From the NCBI GenBank assembly GCA_014729445.1, contig WJJX01000097.1, positions 1 to 19,527 on the forward strand: a stretch of 19,527 nt of DNA, in the 5' to 3' direction. The notes beneath the pieces are model-generated. The model was not told the DNA's origin. It saw only the letters and a list, made by a program, of their open reading frames with translations, and made no database searches. Positions 1 through 8,675 of this stretch are shown here, piece after piece; the stretch's first letter is position 1, and every line of letters begins with the position of its first letter. This stretch comes from Candidatus Moraniibacteriota bacterium. Lineage in GTDB: Bacteria > Patescibacteriota > Minisyncoccia > CAIUEV01 > JAHKAQ01. A program made the position numbers and the translations under genes.

Positions 1-884
1 ACATACATTACAAAATGGGGGGCTTTAATTTCGGCCTTAAAGGGTTTGACCTTGCTTAGAGTGTCTTCTTTAAGGGCGGCCTGGATTTCCTCGCTGGGAT
101 AATAGCCTAAATCTTCCATTCTCTTTAATATCCATTCCTGTCTGATTAATAGTCTTTCGCTGTTATTGCCATAAGGAGAGAATCTGGTCGGCGCTTTTGG
201 TAAAGCGGCCAGCATAGCCGCTTCGTCTAGGCTTAAATTGTTGGCGTTTTTTTCAAAAAAAGTCTGGGCCGCGGCTTCAATGCCGTAGGCGTTTGATCCA
301 TAAGGAATTTGGTTTAAGTACATTTCCAGGATTTCATCTTTGGTAAATCTTCGTTCCAGCTCCAGGGAAAGGATGGCTTCTTTGATTTTTCGGGTATAGG
401 TTTTTTCAGGCGTTAGGATGGAGTTTTTGATGAATTGTTGAGTTAAAGTCGAAGCGCCTCTGGCGGCTGATCCCGAAGTGACGTCTGTCCAGACAGCTTT
501 GGCGATTCCGGGAAAGTCAAGGCCATGATGATTATAGAAATTGTCGTCTTCGGCGGCTAAAGTCGCGTTAATTGCATGTTCGGAAACGTCTTTTAACTGA
601 ATAATGGTTCTTCTTTCCTCTCCGTGAAACTCGTAAAGCAGAACCTGGCCGGAGCTGTCGAAAATTTTGGTTGATTCGGCCATGTTGTTTTCCGAGATGT
701 GGCCCGGACTGGGAAGATCTTTGGAGAAATAAGCGTAAACGCCCACGGCGAAAATTATTCCCACCAGGAATCCGACTATGGAAAGCTTGAAGGTAAAAAT
801 GGAAAATTTTTTTAGATTTTCTTTGGTTAAAATCAATTTAAGTTTGGCTTTAACTTTATCTAAAAATTTTTTTTCTTTAGGCAT
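1..884 (-). CDS. Class A penicillin-binding protein (PBP1A-like), 3' end cut off by window edge
   Basis: Bifunctional peptidoglycan synthase: the glycosyltransferase (GT51) domain polymerises lipid II and a transpeptidase domain, lying beyond the window, would cross-link. I translated the minus strand from an ATG at 884; 294 codons stay open to the edge. Residues 1-28 are a lysine-rich cytoplasmic tail and about 29-52 a single membrane helix. The GT51 motifs then follow in order: EDDNFYNHHG with catalytic Glu112, GASTLTQQFIKN, RKIKEA, and KDEILEMYLNQIPYG. The last visible residues, PHFVMYV, match the linker that precedes the transpeptidase domain in this family. No Shine-Dalgarno site precedes the start. 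The gene diverges from the heat-shock gene across a 342-base AT-rich spacer. The family assignment is firm; PBP1A rather than another class A subtype is inferred from the linker. Confidence 0.93.
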   Translation of the reverse strand, partial: MPKEKKFLDKVKAKLKLILTKENLKKFSIFTFKLSIVGFLVGIIFAVGVYAYFSKDLPSPGHISENNMAESTKIFDSSGQVLLYEFHGEERRTIIQLKDVSEHAINATLAAEDDNFYNHHGLDFPGIAKAVWTDVTSGSAARGASTLTQQFIKNSILTPEKTYTRKIKEAILSLELERRFTKDEILEMYLNQIPYGSNAYGIEAAAQTFFEKNANNLSLDEAAMLAALPKAPTRFSPYGNNSERLLIRQEWILKRMEDLGYYPSEEIQAALKEDTLSKVKPFKAEIKAPHFVMY

Positions 885-1226
885 TTTGTGAATATAACTT
901 ATAAAATCAGGCGTTTTCTGGTATTTTTATATATAGCCTTTCAGTGGTTTTTGTGACAGTTTTAGGGTAAGTTAGTTACTTAATTTGAGCTTTATAATAA
1001 AATATCATACAAGGTTTTCTTAATCAAGGAAAGAAAAAAATTTACAAAGCAATAAAATCCTTGTATAATTGCAGTTAGAATTAATTAGATTGGAATTTTT
1101 AAACAGAAACTTGAATTTTGTAATTTCTTTAGATATATTAAAATGTTTTAGTTTGTTTTTTCTTTAAAGGAGTTTCTAAAACTAAGGAAATAAAAATAAA
1201 ATTGTTAGCATTAAACAAGAAGTCAA
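885..1226. other. Divergent intergenic region, 342 bases, no gene seen
   Basis: This very AT-rich spacer separates the penicillin-binding protein (leftward) from the heat-shock gene (rightward). I see no open frame of useful length and no convincing hairpin. It holds a strong rightward promoter (1041-1069) and a weaker leftward candidate: on the minus strand CTGTCA at 954-959, an 18-base spacer and TATATA at 930-935. I looked for a CIRCE operator in front of the heat-shock gene and found only an isolated TTAGCA. Confidence 0.6.
1041..1069 (+). promoter_or_regulatory. Sigma-70-type promoter for the heat-shock/VanW/glycosyltransferase cluster
   Basis: TTTACA at 1041-1046 (5 of 6 consensus) is followed after exactly 17 bases by a perfect TATAAT at 1064-1069. 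Transcription would start near 1076, giving an untranslated leader of about 150 bases before the heat-shock gene. No separate promoter is evident in the 10- and 24-base gaps downstream, so it probably serves the following three genes. Confidence 0.65.
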
Positions 1227-1850
1227 ATGCCAAAAACAAAGCGATCTTTTTTACAAAGGTTAATCGGTAAAGAGGATGCGGAAGCCGAGCCGAGAATAAA
1301 ATATCAAACCGGGTTTAATCAAAACAGAAATTTTGAGAGTAAAAAAATGGATTATTCTGCGGAGGATTTCAGTGAGGCCGGGGTCGGTTTTAACCGGGGC
1401 TTTGAGGATGTTGAAAATCGCGAAGACTATCAGCAGTATGATAAATTGGATCAGGCGGAAAAAGTCAATAAAAACCAGGCCGGACAGGAGATGGCAGAGG
1501 GGGATATAGTGAGCGATCAGGAAGGTCAGCTGACAATTGATGTTTATCAAACTGATTCGGATATTGTTATTAAATCAACGATTGCGGGTGTAAAGCCGGA
1601 GAATTTGGATGTTCAGATTAATAACGATATGGTAACCATTAAAGGAGAAAGAATTCAGGAGGAGGAGGTTTCAAACGACGATTATTATTATCAAGAATGT
1701 TATTGGGGGGCTTTTTCAAGGTCGATCATTCTGCCGGTCGATATTCAGGCCAGCAAATCGGAGGCTTCCTTGAAAAATGGGATTTTAACCATAAGGCTGC
1801 CCAAGGCCAGTTCCGCCAAGGCCAGAAAAATTCAGGTAAGAGGCTTTTAA
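1227..1850 (+). CDS. hsp20: Small heat-shock protein (Hsp20/alpha-crystallin family) with long N-terminal region
   Basis: ATP-independent holdase chaperone that binds unfolding proteins in the cytoplasm. The alpha-crystallin domain occupies about residues 99-193. It shows the family features: the AGVKPENLDV strand region, the ASLKNGILTIRLPK segment (179-193, the A-x-x-x-N-G-x-L signature), and a C-terminal KIQVRGF carrying an I-x-V oligomerisation motif. At 207 residues it is longer than the usual 140-160. The extra length is a 98-residue N-terminal region, basic in its first 15 residues and then acidic and rich in Asn, Gln and Asp. No Shine-Dalgarno site precedes the ATG. It is the first gene of a plus-strand cluster; its stop lies 10 bases before the VanW start. 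The N-terminal region is probably disordered and of unknown role. Confidence 0.92.
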   Translation: MPKTKRSFLQRLIGKEDAEAEPRIKYQTGFNQNRNFESKKMDYSAEDFSEAGVGFNRGFEDVENREDYQQYDKLDQAEKVNKNQAGQEMAEGDIVSDQEGQLTIDVYQTDSDIVIKSTIAGVKPENLDVQINNDMVTIKGERIQEEEVSNDDYYYQECYWGAFSRSIILPVDIQASKSEASLKNGILTIRLPKASSAKARKIQVRGF

Positions 1851-1860
1851 TTTAATTTAA

Positions 1861-3675
1861 GTGAAAAGGAAGTTTTTTCATTTTAAAATATTGAAAAAGA
1901 ATAAAAAGCTTTCCCGGCTTTTATTTTATCTTGTTGTGATTTTGTTGATTTCGGGTGCGGGGTTTTTATTTTTTTATTCTTTTCAAAAATATGAAGGCAA
2001 GGTTAATCCGAATATCAGGGCTTTGGATGAAGATATCGGCGGATTTTCCAAGGATCAGGCTTTGGAGGAATTGAGAAAGAAGAAGGATTATTTGGAGAAT
2101 AGAAAGGTAAAAATTATTCTGGAGGATCAGATTTTTGAAACCAGTTTGGCAGAGTTGGGAGTTTCAATCGACGAGAAAAAAATTCTGGATTACGCTTTTT
2201 CGAAGGGCAGAAACGAGGGGGTTCTCGAGAAATACTGGGCTTTTGCTGTTAATTCAGTTTACGGTTTTAAAACGCCCGTTTTTTTTGAGGTGGATAGCGA
2301 TAAATTAAACGATTATATCTACGATCAACTGGAAAATGATTCGGATTCGCCTCAATCTTCTAAAATAGTTTACAGAGACGGTTATTTTATAGCCTTATCT
2401 TCGAAAGACGGTTACGGAGTCAATAAAACTTTGCTTGCCAGTGAAATTTTGAAATTGGTTAATGATTTGACTTTGGATGAAATCGATTTGGGAAAAAAGA
2501 TCTATAAAAAGGCACGGGTCGAGGAGGAGAATGCGATTCAAGCCAAAGATAAGGCAAATAAAATGCTCCAAAGTACAATAACTTTAACGGCCGGCGAAAA
2601 AAACTGGATTCTGGATAAAGAAACACTGGCCGGTTTAATCAGATTTTCAATGAAAAAGAATATTTCCTTTGAAGAATATGAAGCCGGCAGACAAGAGAAA
2701 CAGGCGGATAATTTGTTTTTTTATACTTATATTAATATTACAGGAAGCACACCGGATATTTATTCAAGCGGGTACAGATATTTTGTAACTATAGACAGCC
2801 AAAAAACCAAGGATTATTTTTCCATGATTGCTCCCGGAATCGAACAGCCCGCAATTAACGCTGTCTTGAGTTTTGAAGACAATCAAATTAAAATTGAGGA
2901 GGAAAGCAAAGATAGAATTTCTTTGGATATTGATAAAAGTGTTTCCAATTTGGAGAAGGGATTATTGAATCAGAAGGAAGTGATAGATTTGGCGGTTAAT
3001 CGGAAAAACGCGGAGATCTCCAAGGAGAATCTGAGCGCACTGGGAATCGAAAGCTTGATTGGTTTGGGGAAATCCAATTTTAAAGGTTCGCCTAAAAACA
3101 GAAGGCATAATATAGCGGTGGGAGCCTCAAAATTCAACGGGGTTATTATAAAGCCGGGCGAGGTTTTTTCTTTTTTGGATATTTTGGGTCCGGTTGATGC
3201 TTCGACCGGTTATCTCCCCGAATTGGTGATTAAAAACAATAAAACCGTTCCGGAATATGGGGGCGGAATGTGCCAGGTTTCGACCACCTCTTTTAGAGGA
3301 GCCGTAGCTGCCGGTTTTGAAATTCAGGAAAGGAGAAACCATGCCTATCCGGTTCAGTATTATGCTCCGCAGGGAACTGATGCCACGGTGTATATTCCAA
3401 GTCCTGATCTTAAATTTAAAAATAACACTTTAAGTAATGTTTTGGTTCAGACAAAAGTAGTGGGAAATGAATTGATTTTTGAATATTATGGAACCGATGA
3501 CGGCAGAAAAGTGGAGACGCTTGGTCCTTTTATTTACGATCGAAAACCGGACGGCTCAATGAGGGCCAAATGGACTCAGCAGGTTTATAAAGCGGATGGA
3601 TCCCTGTGGTTTGAAAAAACCTTTTTAAGTAAATATAATTCACCGAGTCGGTATCCTCATCCGGGTGAAGAATAA
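1861..3675 (+). CDS. Membrane-anchored VanW-domain protein with peptidoglycan-binding-like repeats
   Basis: The protein has 604 residues. Residues 1-18 are basic, about 19-42 form one membrane helix, and the rest is predicted to lie outside the membrane. Residues 48-117 resemble the putative peptidoglycan-binding domain (PF12229) common upstream of VanW domains; a second, more degenerate copy may span about 238-380. The VanW domain (PF04294) lies at about 405-530, with GEVFSFLDILGP (443-454), YGGGMCQVSTTSF (466-478) and RNHAYPVQYY (492-501). VanW is named from vancomycin-resistance clusters, but its biochemical activity is unknown, and here the gene should be read as a wall-associated surface protein, not as evidence of resistance. 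Translation begins at GTG 1861, just after the heat-shock stop and without a Shine-Dalgarno site, so translational coupling is plausible. Confidence 0.88.
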   Translation: MKRKFFHFKILKKNKKLSRLLFYLVVILLISGAGFLFFYSFQKYEGKVNPNIRALDEDIGGFSKDQALEELRKKKDYLENRKVKIILEDQIFETSLAELGVSIDEKKILDYAFSKGRNEGVLEKYWAFAVNSVYGFKTPVFFEVDSDKLNDYIYDQLENDSDSPQSSKIVYRDGYFIALSSKDGYGVNKTLLASEILKLVNDLTLDEIDLGKKIYKKARVEEENAIQAKDKANKMLQSTITLTAGEKNWILDKETLAGLIRFSMKKNISFEEYEAGRQEKQADNLFFYTYINITGSTPDIYSSGYRYFVTIDSQKTKDYFSMIAPGIEQPAINAVLSFEDNQIKIEEESKDRISLDIDKSVSNLEKGLLNQKEVIDLAVNRKNAEISKENLSALGIESLIGLGKSNFKGSPKNRRHNIAVGASKFNGVIIKPGEVFSFLDILGPVDASTGYLPELVIKNNKTVPEYGGGMCQVSTTSFRGAVAAGFEIQERRNHAYPVQYYAPQGTDATVYIPSPDLKFKNNTLSNVLVQTKVVGNELIFEYYGTDDGRKVETLGPFIYDRKPDGSMRAKWTQQVYKADGSLWFEKTFLSKYNSPSRYPHPGEE

Positions 3676-3699
3676 AAAAATTAACAAATAAATAAAAAT

Positions 3700-5478
3700 A
3701 TGAAATTAGTTGATTTTTTAGAAAAAAAAGCGAATTTATTGGTGGGATTGATCTTATTGGCAATGTTTTTTTTGATGGTGGGAAGTATGCGGATGGATGC
3801 GGCGATCAGAGATGAGATGCCTCATATTGTGGCAGGATACAGCTATTGGACTAAATTCGACTATCGTTTGAATCCTGAGCATCCGCCGCTGATTAAACAG
3901 TTAAGTGCTTTCCCATTGCTTTTTATGGAGGTTAATTTTCCAGAAGACAGCAAACACTGGAAGGATGAAGTGAACGATCAATGGGCGCTGGGAGAGGAGT
4001 TTTTATATTATAGCGGCAATGACGCGGACAAGTTTTTGTTTTGGGGCAGACTGCCGATAGTTTTGTTAACATTATTATCCGGGTTTTTTATTTTTAGATT
4101 TGCTTCAGAGATTTTTAAAAGTAAACTTGCCGGATTGGCGGCTTTGGTTTTATATGCTTTTTCTCCCAATATAATGGCTCATGGCCGTTATATAACTACG
4201 GACATGGGAGTTTCGGCGGTTTCGGTGATCGCTTTGTATTATTGGTTTAGATTTTTAAAGGAGCCGGGTTACAAACTTTTTTTTGCGGCTTCCATAATGC
4301 AGGGGTTGTTGCATTTGTCCAAATTTTCCAGTCCTTTATTTATGCCGGCGATCTGGCTTATGGCTGTTTTTGCGATTTTGCTTTATCAGAAAAAATGGGA
4401 TTTAAAAAAGAGGCTTAAAGTTTACGTGCCGGCAACAATTCTTTCTTCGATAATTGCTCTTTTGATTGTCGGATTCTGGTATACGATTTTTATGCATAAA
4501 ATGCCTCTGGAGGTTCAGCATGAGCTCATTTCCGAGTCTATTTATGACGAATATTTCGACAATGCGAATGTGGCAACAAAACTGCACGCTTTAGCTGATA
4601 TTCCGGTTTTGCGCCCTTATGCCCAGTACTTTTTAGGCTTTTTTATGGTGGCGGCTCATGCCTCCTATGGCCATGATACTTATTTTATGGGAGAAGTCGG
4701 CCAAAATTGGCCTCATTATTATTTTGTCGCTTATTTGTTGAAGGAGCCTATCGCTTCTCAGGTTTTTCTTTATGTTTCCATTATTTTGATTTTGAAATTG
4801 TTGTTTGATTTTTCAAGATCTTCCCATAAAAAGAGATTATTTGGAAAATTTCTTAGAAAATACAATGTTTTGTTCGTCTTTTTTCTGTTGATCGCCGGGT
4901 TTATGATCATGGGGATGAGGGCTAAACTGCAGTTGGGCATTCGCTATATTGTTCCTGTTTTTCCTTATTTATATATTATTATTGCCGGGATAATCGTGAA
5001 AGGTTATGGATTGGCAAGAAGGGATTTAAAGCAAGTCAAACAAATAATGATTGGTCTTTTGCTTGTTTGGCTAATCGGAGCCAATTTGGCCGCCTATCCT
5101 TACTATTTGGCTTATTTTAACGAATACGTGGGCGGTTATAAAAACGGCTGGAAATATTTAATTGATTCCAATCTGGATTGGGGCCAGGATTTAAGAAGGT
5201 TAAAGGTTTATTTAGATGAAAATCAGATTGATCACATAAAAATAGATTATTTCGGCGGAGGAAATCTTGATTATTATTTGGGTGAAGGAAATTATACGGT
5301 TTGGGGTTATGATAAAGGCCCTACCGATGGCTGGATAGCGGTAAGCGTTAATGCTATTCAGTGGAACAGCTCCAATACAGAAGATACGGACAAGAAAGGC
5401 AGCTATCATTGGTTAACGGATAATTATGAGCCGGTTGAAAAGATCGGAGGCAGCATCTTTGTTTATAAGGTTGATTAA
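3700..5478 (+). CDS. GT-C fold membrane glycosyltransferase (PMT/ArnT-like)
   Basis: This 592-residue polytopic protein has around a dozen hydrophobic segments. The first extracytoplasmic loop carries DEMPH (38-42) and LNPEHPPLIK (57-66), the arrangement of the acidic catalytic residue and the E-H-P-P motif in GT-C enzymes of the dolichyl-phosphate-mannose transferase/ArnT group. AHGRYITTDMG (160-170) is the usual second signature. A soluble C-terminal part contains DSNLDWGQDLRRL, frequent in bacterial members. Such enzymes transfer a sugar from a polyprenyl-phosphate donor to protein, lipid or polysaccharide on the outer face of the membrane; donor and acceptor cannot be read from sequence. 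It starts 24 bases after the VanW gene, with no Shine-Dalgarno site. It ends 13 bases from the convergent guaA, and no hairpin terminator is visible between them. Confidence 0.87.
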   Translation: MKLVDFLEKKANLLVGLILLAMFFLMVGSMRMDAAIRDEMPHIVAGYSYWTKFDYRLNPEHPPLIKQLSAFPLLFMEVNFPEDSKHWKDEVNDQWALGEEFLYYSGNDADKFLFWGRLPIVLLTLLSGFFIFRFASEIFKSKLAGLAALVLYAFSPNIMAHGRYITTDMGVSAVSVIALYYWFRFLKEPGYKLFFAASIMQGLLHLSKFSSPLFMPAIWLMAVFAILLYQKKWDLKKRLKVYVPATILSSIIALLIVGFWYTIFMHKMPLEVQHELISESIYDEYFDNANVATKLHALADIPVLRPYAQYFLGFFMVAAHASYGHDTYFMGEVGQNWPHYYFVAYLLKEPIASQVFLYVSIILILKLLFDFSRSSHKKRLFGKFLRKYNVLFVFFLLIAGFMIMGMRAKLQLGIRYIVPVFPYLYIIIAGIIVKGYGLARRDLKQVKQIMIGLLLVWLIGANLAAYPYYLAYFNEYVGGYKNGWKYLIDSNLDWGQDLRRLKVYLDENQIDHIKIDYFGGGNLDYYLGEGNYTVWGYDKGPTDGWIAVSVNAIQWNSSNTEDTDKKGSYHWLTDNYEPVEKIGGSIFVYKVD

Positions 5479-5491
5479 TTAATTTTTCTTT

Positions 5492-7057
5492 TTACAGGTA
5501 ACAAACCGTAGCGGGAGGTTTGTTGGATTCGTCAAAAAGAACTCGACCCGCCAGGGGAACTTCGTTTAAAATACGGGTTGTGATGGTTTGTCTGATTTTT
5601 TTAGGCAGTTCATAGGGGGTGATTGTCATAAAATCTTTGGTTTTGATGTTTCTTATAAAGATCAGATAACCTTTAGCGGTTGCATCGCCTTTTACGCAGG
5701 TTACCATATGCGAGTCAAGAGCGATTACGCTTTGGGAAATTTTGTAGTATAAATCGGCTTTTTTAAGCTCCTCAATGACAATGGCATCGGCTTCTTTTAG
5801 AGTGGTCAGTTTTTCCTCAGTGATTTCGCCCAGAATTCGAATCGCCAGACCGGGGCCGGGGAAAGGCTGGCGATGAACAATTTCTTTCGGCAGTTTTAAT
5901 GTTCTTCCGATTTTCCTGACTTCGTCTTTAAATAAATTTTTGAAGATTTCCAGAACTCGGCCTTGTTTCATTAATTCAAGCACTTCATCGGTTCGATTAT
6001 GGTGAGTTTTTATGGTGTGAGCCGGAGCGGTTACATCGCAGGCGGCGGATTCGATTACGTCCGGATAAAGCGTTCCCTGGCTTAAAAGATAGTCTTTTTT
6101 GAGATATTTTTTAAACACTTCAATATATTCACGCCCGATTATTTTGCGTCTTTCTTGTCCATCGGTTACTCCTTCCAGTTTTTTTAGGAATCTTTTTTTT
6201 GCGTTAACTATTTCAACCTTTACCTTTAAATATTTATTGAATCTTTGTTTGATGGTTTGTGCTTCGTTTTTTCTAAGCAATCCCGTGTCGACCATTATAC
6301 ATTTAAGATTGTCTCCCAAGGCCTGGTGAAGGATTTCGGCCATTATGGTTGAATCGGTTCCTCCGGAGATGGCATGCAAAACCTTTTTCTTGCCCGCCTT
6401 TGTTTTTACCTCATCAATCATTTGTTGAATGATTTTTTTCGGCTTCCAGTTTTTTTCGCATTGACAGATATCGACAACGAAGTTTTCCAATAATTGGCGA
6501 CCCGAGACGGTTTGAGTGACTTCCGGATGAAACTGGACCCCGTAGATTTTTTTATCCGGATGGGCGATTATGGCGTAAGGCGATTTGTTCGTACCGGCCA
6601 GGGTGATGAAAGTTTCGGGGGGGGATTTGATTTCATCTCCGTGGCTCATCCAGACGGTTTGAGTTTTAAGATTGATTTTTTTTAAAAATTCGTTATTGAT
6701 GGCTTTTTGGGAGAAGAAGAGTCGGGTTTTGCCGTATTCCTTTTTTTTGTCTCCCTTGATAACTTCGCCTCTATAGTGATCGGTTATGATTTGTAATCCA
6801 TAGCAGATGCCTAGTATGGGCAGTCCCAAAGTGAAAATTGCCGGATCGGGGTGGGGTGAGTTTAGTTCATACAAACTGCCCGGCCCGCCGGATAAAATTA
6901 TTCCTCGGGCGGAGAGATTTTTTATTTTTTGCGCAGGGGTATTAAAGGGTAAAATTTCGCAGTAAACATTTGTATCTCTTATTCTTCTGGCAATCAATTG
7001 AGTTGTCTGGGATCCGAAGTCTAAAATGATAATGGCGGCTTTTGGATTTTTTTTCAT
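5492..7057 (-). CDS. guaA: GMP synthase (glutamine-hydrolysing)
   Basis: Converts XMP to GMP using ATP and ammonia released from glutamine. The N-terminal class I glutamine amidotransferase domain (about 7-200) carries the triad Cys85 (GICYGLQ), His177 and Glu179 (GVQFHPEV). The ATP pyrophosphatase domain begins with the P-loop SGGTDST (231-237), where most homologues have SGGVDS. YPDVIESA (331-338) and HRQPFPGPGLAIR (395-407) are family signatures, and the C-terminal dimerisation domain includes GRVLFDESNKPPAT. The length of 521 is normal. The last four residues are VCYL, where well-known homologues end in IEWE. It follows ftsZ by 13 bases, so it is probably the last gene of that transcript. 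With few nucleotide genes visible, I infer a role in purine salvage or interconversion. Confidence 0.97.
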   Translation of the reverse strand: MKKNPKAAIIILDFGSQTTQLIARRIRDTNVYCEILPFNTPAQKIKNLSARGIILSGGPGSLYELNSPHPDPAIFTLGLPILGICYGLQIITDHYRGEVIKGDKKKEYGKTRLFFSQKAINNEFLKKINLKTQTVWMSHGDEIKSPPETFITLAGTNKSPYAIIAHPDKKIYGVQFHPEVTQTVSGRQLLENFVVDICQCEKNWKPKKIIQQMIDEVKTKAGKKKVLHAISGGTDSTIMAEILHQALGDNLKCIMVDTGLLRKNEAQTIKQRFNKYLKVKVEIVNAKKRFLKKLEGVTDGQERRKIIGREYIEVFKKYLKKDYLLSQGTLYPDVIESAACDVTAPAHTIKTHHNRTDEVLELMKQGRVLEIFKNLFKDEVRKIGRTLKLPKEIVHRQPFPGPGLAIRILGEITEEKLTTLKEADAIVIEELKKADLYYKISQSVIALDSHMVTCVKGDATAKGYLIFIRNIKTKDFMTITPYELPKKIRQTITTRILNEVPLAGRVLFDESNKPPATVCYL

Positions 7058-7070
7058 AGGTTAGTGCGAT

Positions 7071-8360
7071 TTACTTCATCTTTTTTCTAATGAACGCCGG
7101 AATTTCGAGTTCGTCGTCCTCATCGCTGCTTTTAGGCGTCTCTTCTGTTTTATTATTGGTTTGGTCTTCAAATGGTCTATTTAACGATTGTTTTGAGATA
7201 TCGGATTGGGAGGGGGGAGTTCTTTTTGGTTTCGGTCTTGCTTCGGCGGGTTTATTGTTTTGAGTTTGGGTATTATTTACCTGGCGTCCTATTCCAAAAT
7301 TGGCACTAAAAGGACTGGTTGGGGTGTTAACAGTCTGGTCGTTTTCATTTTCTTCGTCCTCATAGCCTTCATCCGCCAACGGATCCGATTCGTTTCCCGA
7401 TTCGAAGCCGGTAGCTACAACGGTTACTTTCAGTTCCCCGTCTTGAACGCTTTCATCTTCGGTATTGGCAACCGCCCCGAAAATGACTTTGGCGTCGGGA
7501 TCTATGTTTTCGGTTATTACATTAGCGACGTCGTTTATTTCCAGCATTCCCATGTCTTTATCCCCGGCAACGTTGAACAGAACTCCTTTGGCTCCGTCAA
7601 TCGAAAGCTCCAAAAGCGGTGAATTAATGGCTTGTCTGGCGGCTTCGGTTGCTCTATTTTCACCACTGGCCTTTCCAATGCCCATTAAAGCCGAGCCGGC
7701 GTCTTTCATGATTGCTCTAACATCGGCGAAATCCACGTTGACAAGTCCGGGAATGGTTATTAAATCGGAGATGCCTTGAACACCTTGTCGCAAAACATCG
7801 TCTACAATTCCGAAAGCGTTTAAAAGGCTGGTTTTTTTATCGATGACCTGAAGCAATTTGTCGTTGGGAATTGTTACTAGAGTATCCACTCTGTCTTTTA
7901 ACGTGTCCAGCCCCTCCTCGGCCAGGACAGCTCTTTGGGAGCCTTCAAATGCGAAGGGTTTCGTTACCACGGCTACTGTTAGAGCGCTTGTCTCTTTAGC
8001 GACTTCGGCGACTACCGCGGAAGCGCCGGTGCCTGTTCCGCCTCCCATTCCACAGGTTACAAAAATCATGTCCGCGCCTTTTAATACTTCCTGAATTTCG
8101 TCTCGATTTTCTTCGGCCGCCTGTCTTCCGATTTCGGGATTCATTCCGGCTCCGAGACCTTTGGTTAAATTTTTACCTATGTGAATTTTATACGGGGCTT
8201 TGTTATGATGAAGGTCCTGGGCATCGGTATTTATGGCGACAAATTCCACTCCTCTCATTTTGGTTTCCATCATTCTATCGATTACATGACCACCACTACC
8301 GCCTACACCGACGACAAGAATTTTTGCAATTGTTTCGATATTTGATTTTATTTCCCCCAT
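7071..8360 (-). CDS. ftsZ: Cell division protein FtsZ
   Basis: Tubulin-like GTPase forming the division ring. The GTP-binding domain shows the glycine-rich loop VVGVGGSGGHVIDRM (16-30), the tubulin signature GGGTGTG (106-112) and the synergy loop NVDFADV (208-214), whose Asn208, Asp210 and Asp213 complete the active site of the next subunit. A disordered acidic, Asn/Gln/Pro-rich linker (about 320-415) leads to the C-terminal peptide DELEIPAFIRKKMK, the tether for FtsA and other partners. At 429 residues it is slightly longer than average. His25 replaces the Asn usual after the glycine loop. No Shine-Dalgarno site precedes the start. A good promoter lies about 70 bases upstream, so it can be expressed separately from ftsA. 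Confidence 0.98.
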   Translation of the reverse strand: MGEIKSNIETIAKILVVGVGGSGGHVIDRMMETKMRGVEFVAINTDAQDLHHNKAPYKIHIGKNLTKGLGAGMNPEIGRQAAEENRDEIQEVLKGADMIFVTCGMGGGTGTGASAVVAEVAKETSALTVAVVTKPFAFEGSQRAVLAEEGLDTLKDRVDTLVTIPNDKLLQVIDKKTSLLNAFGIVDDVLRQGVQGISDLITIPGLVNVDFADVRAIMKDAGSALMGIGKASGENRATEAARQAINSPLLELSIDGAKGVLFNVAGDKDMGMLEINDVANVITENIDPDAKVIFGAVANTEDESVQDGELKVTVVATGFESGNESDPLADEGYEDEENENDQTVNTPTSPFSANFGIGRQVNNTQTQNNKPAEARPKPKRTPPSQSDISKQSLNRPFEDQTNNKTEETPKSSDEDDELEIPAFIRKKMK

Positions 8361-8431
8361 TTACGATTGTGAATTAATTATTTTTGGATTAGGGTTAATT
8401 AAAAATTTATTCTAATTAATCTAATAATTCT

Positions 8432-8460
8432 ATTTTAGAAAATTTATTTGATTTTGTCAC
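8432..8460 (-). promoter_or_regulatory. Candidate ftsZ promoter
   Basis: On the minus strand GTGACA (8460-8455, 5 of 6) is followed after 17 bases by TAAAAT (8437-8432, 5 of 6). The transcript would start near 8425 and have a leader of about 65 bases. It lies in the 315-base ftsA-ftsZ spacer (8361-8675), which contains no gene that I can see. Confidence 0.5.
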
Positions 8461-8602
8461 TAAGCTTAAGTTTCGATAAGTTTAGCTCCAACCCATATTA
8501 AGTTTATTGCTCAAACACCTTACTTAAAAATATTTTATAAATCAATTTCAGTCTTAAAATTCAGAATAAACTTTTTAGATCATCCCCACGAAATATAACT
8601 TC

Positions 8603-8627
8603 TTTGTTAATAAAAAAGCTTAACAAA
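8603..8627. repeat. Inverted repeat in the ftsA-ftsZ spacer
   Basis: TTTGTTAA at 8603-8610 and TTAACAAA at 8620-8627 form a perfect 8-base inverted repeat around a 9-base loop. It is flanked by an imperfect outer pair (ATCCCCAC at 8582-8589 and GTGGGAT at 8633-8639). On the minus strand a perfect TTGACA (8646-8641) lies just upstream, but its -10 partner is poor. It could be an operator, a weak mRNA hairpin after ftsA, or chance in AT-rich DNA. Confidence 0.35.
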
Positions 8628-8675
8628 TAATGGTGGGATTTGTCAAAGTTTAAAAATTATAATAAAGAGACAAAC

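Noticed and set aside
1201..1226. Possible CIRCE heat-shock operator before the hsp20 gene
   Set aside because: Only TTAGCA is present; the spaced inverted partner is missing.
1861..3675. VanW protein as a vancomycin-resistance determinant
   Set aside because: No vanHAX or regulatory genes are nearby, and VanW domains are widespread in surface proteins unrelated to resistance.
5479..5491. Bidirectional terminator between the convergent glycosyltransferase and guaA genes
   Set aside because: The 13 bases contain a TTAATTAA palindrome and a T-rich stretch but no stem long enough to call.
7206..8094. Several plus-strand open frames opposite ftsZ (7206-7622, 7465-7779, 7858-8094)
   Set aside because: They are antisense to a clearly conserved protein, have no recognisable domains and arise from its codon bias.
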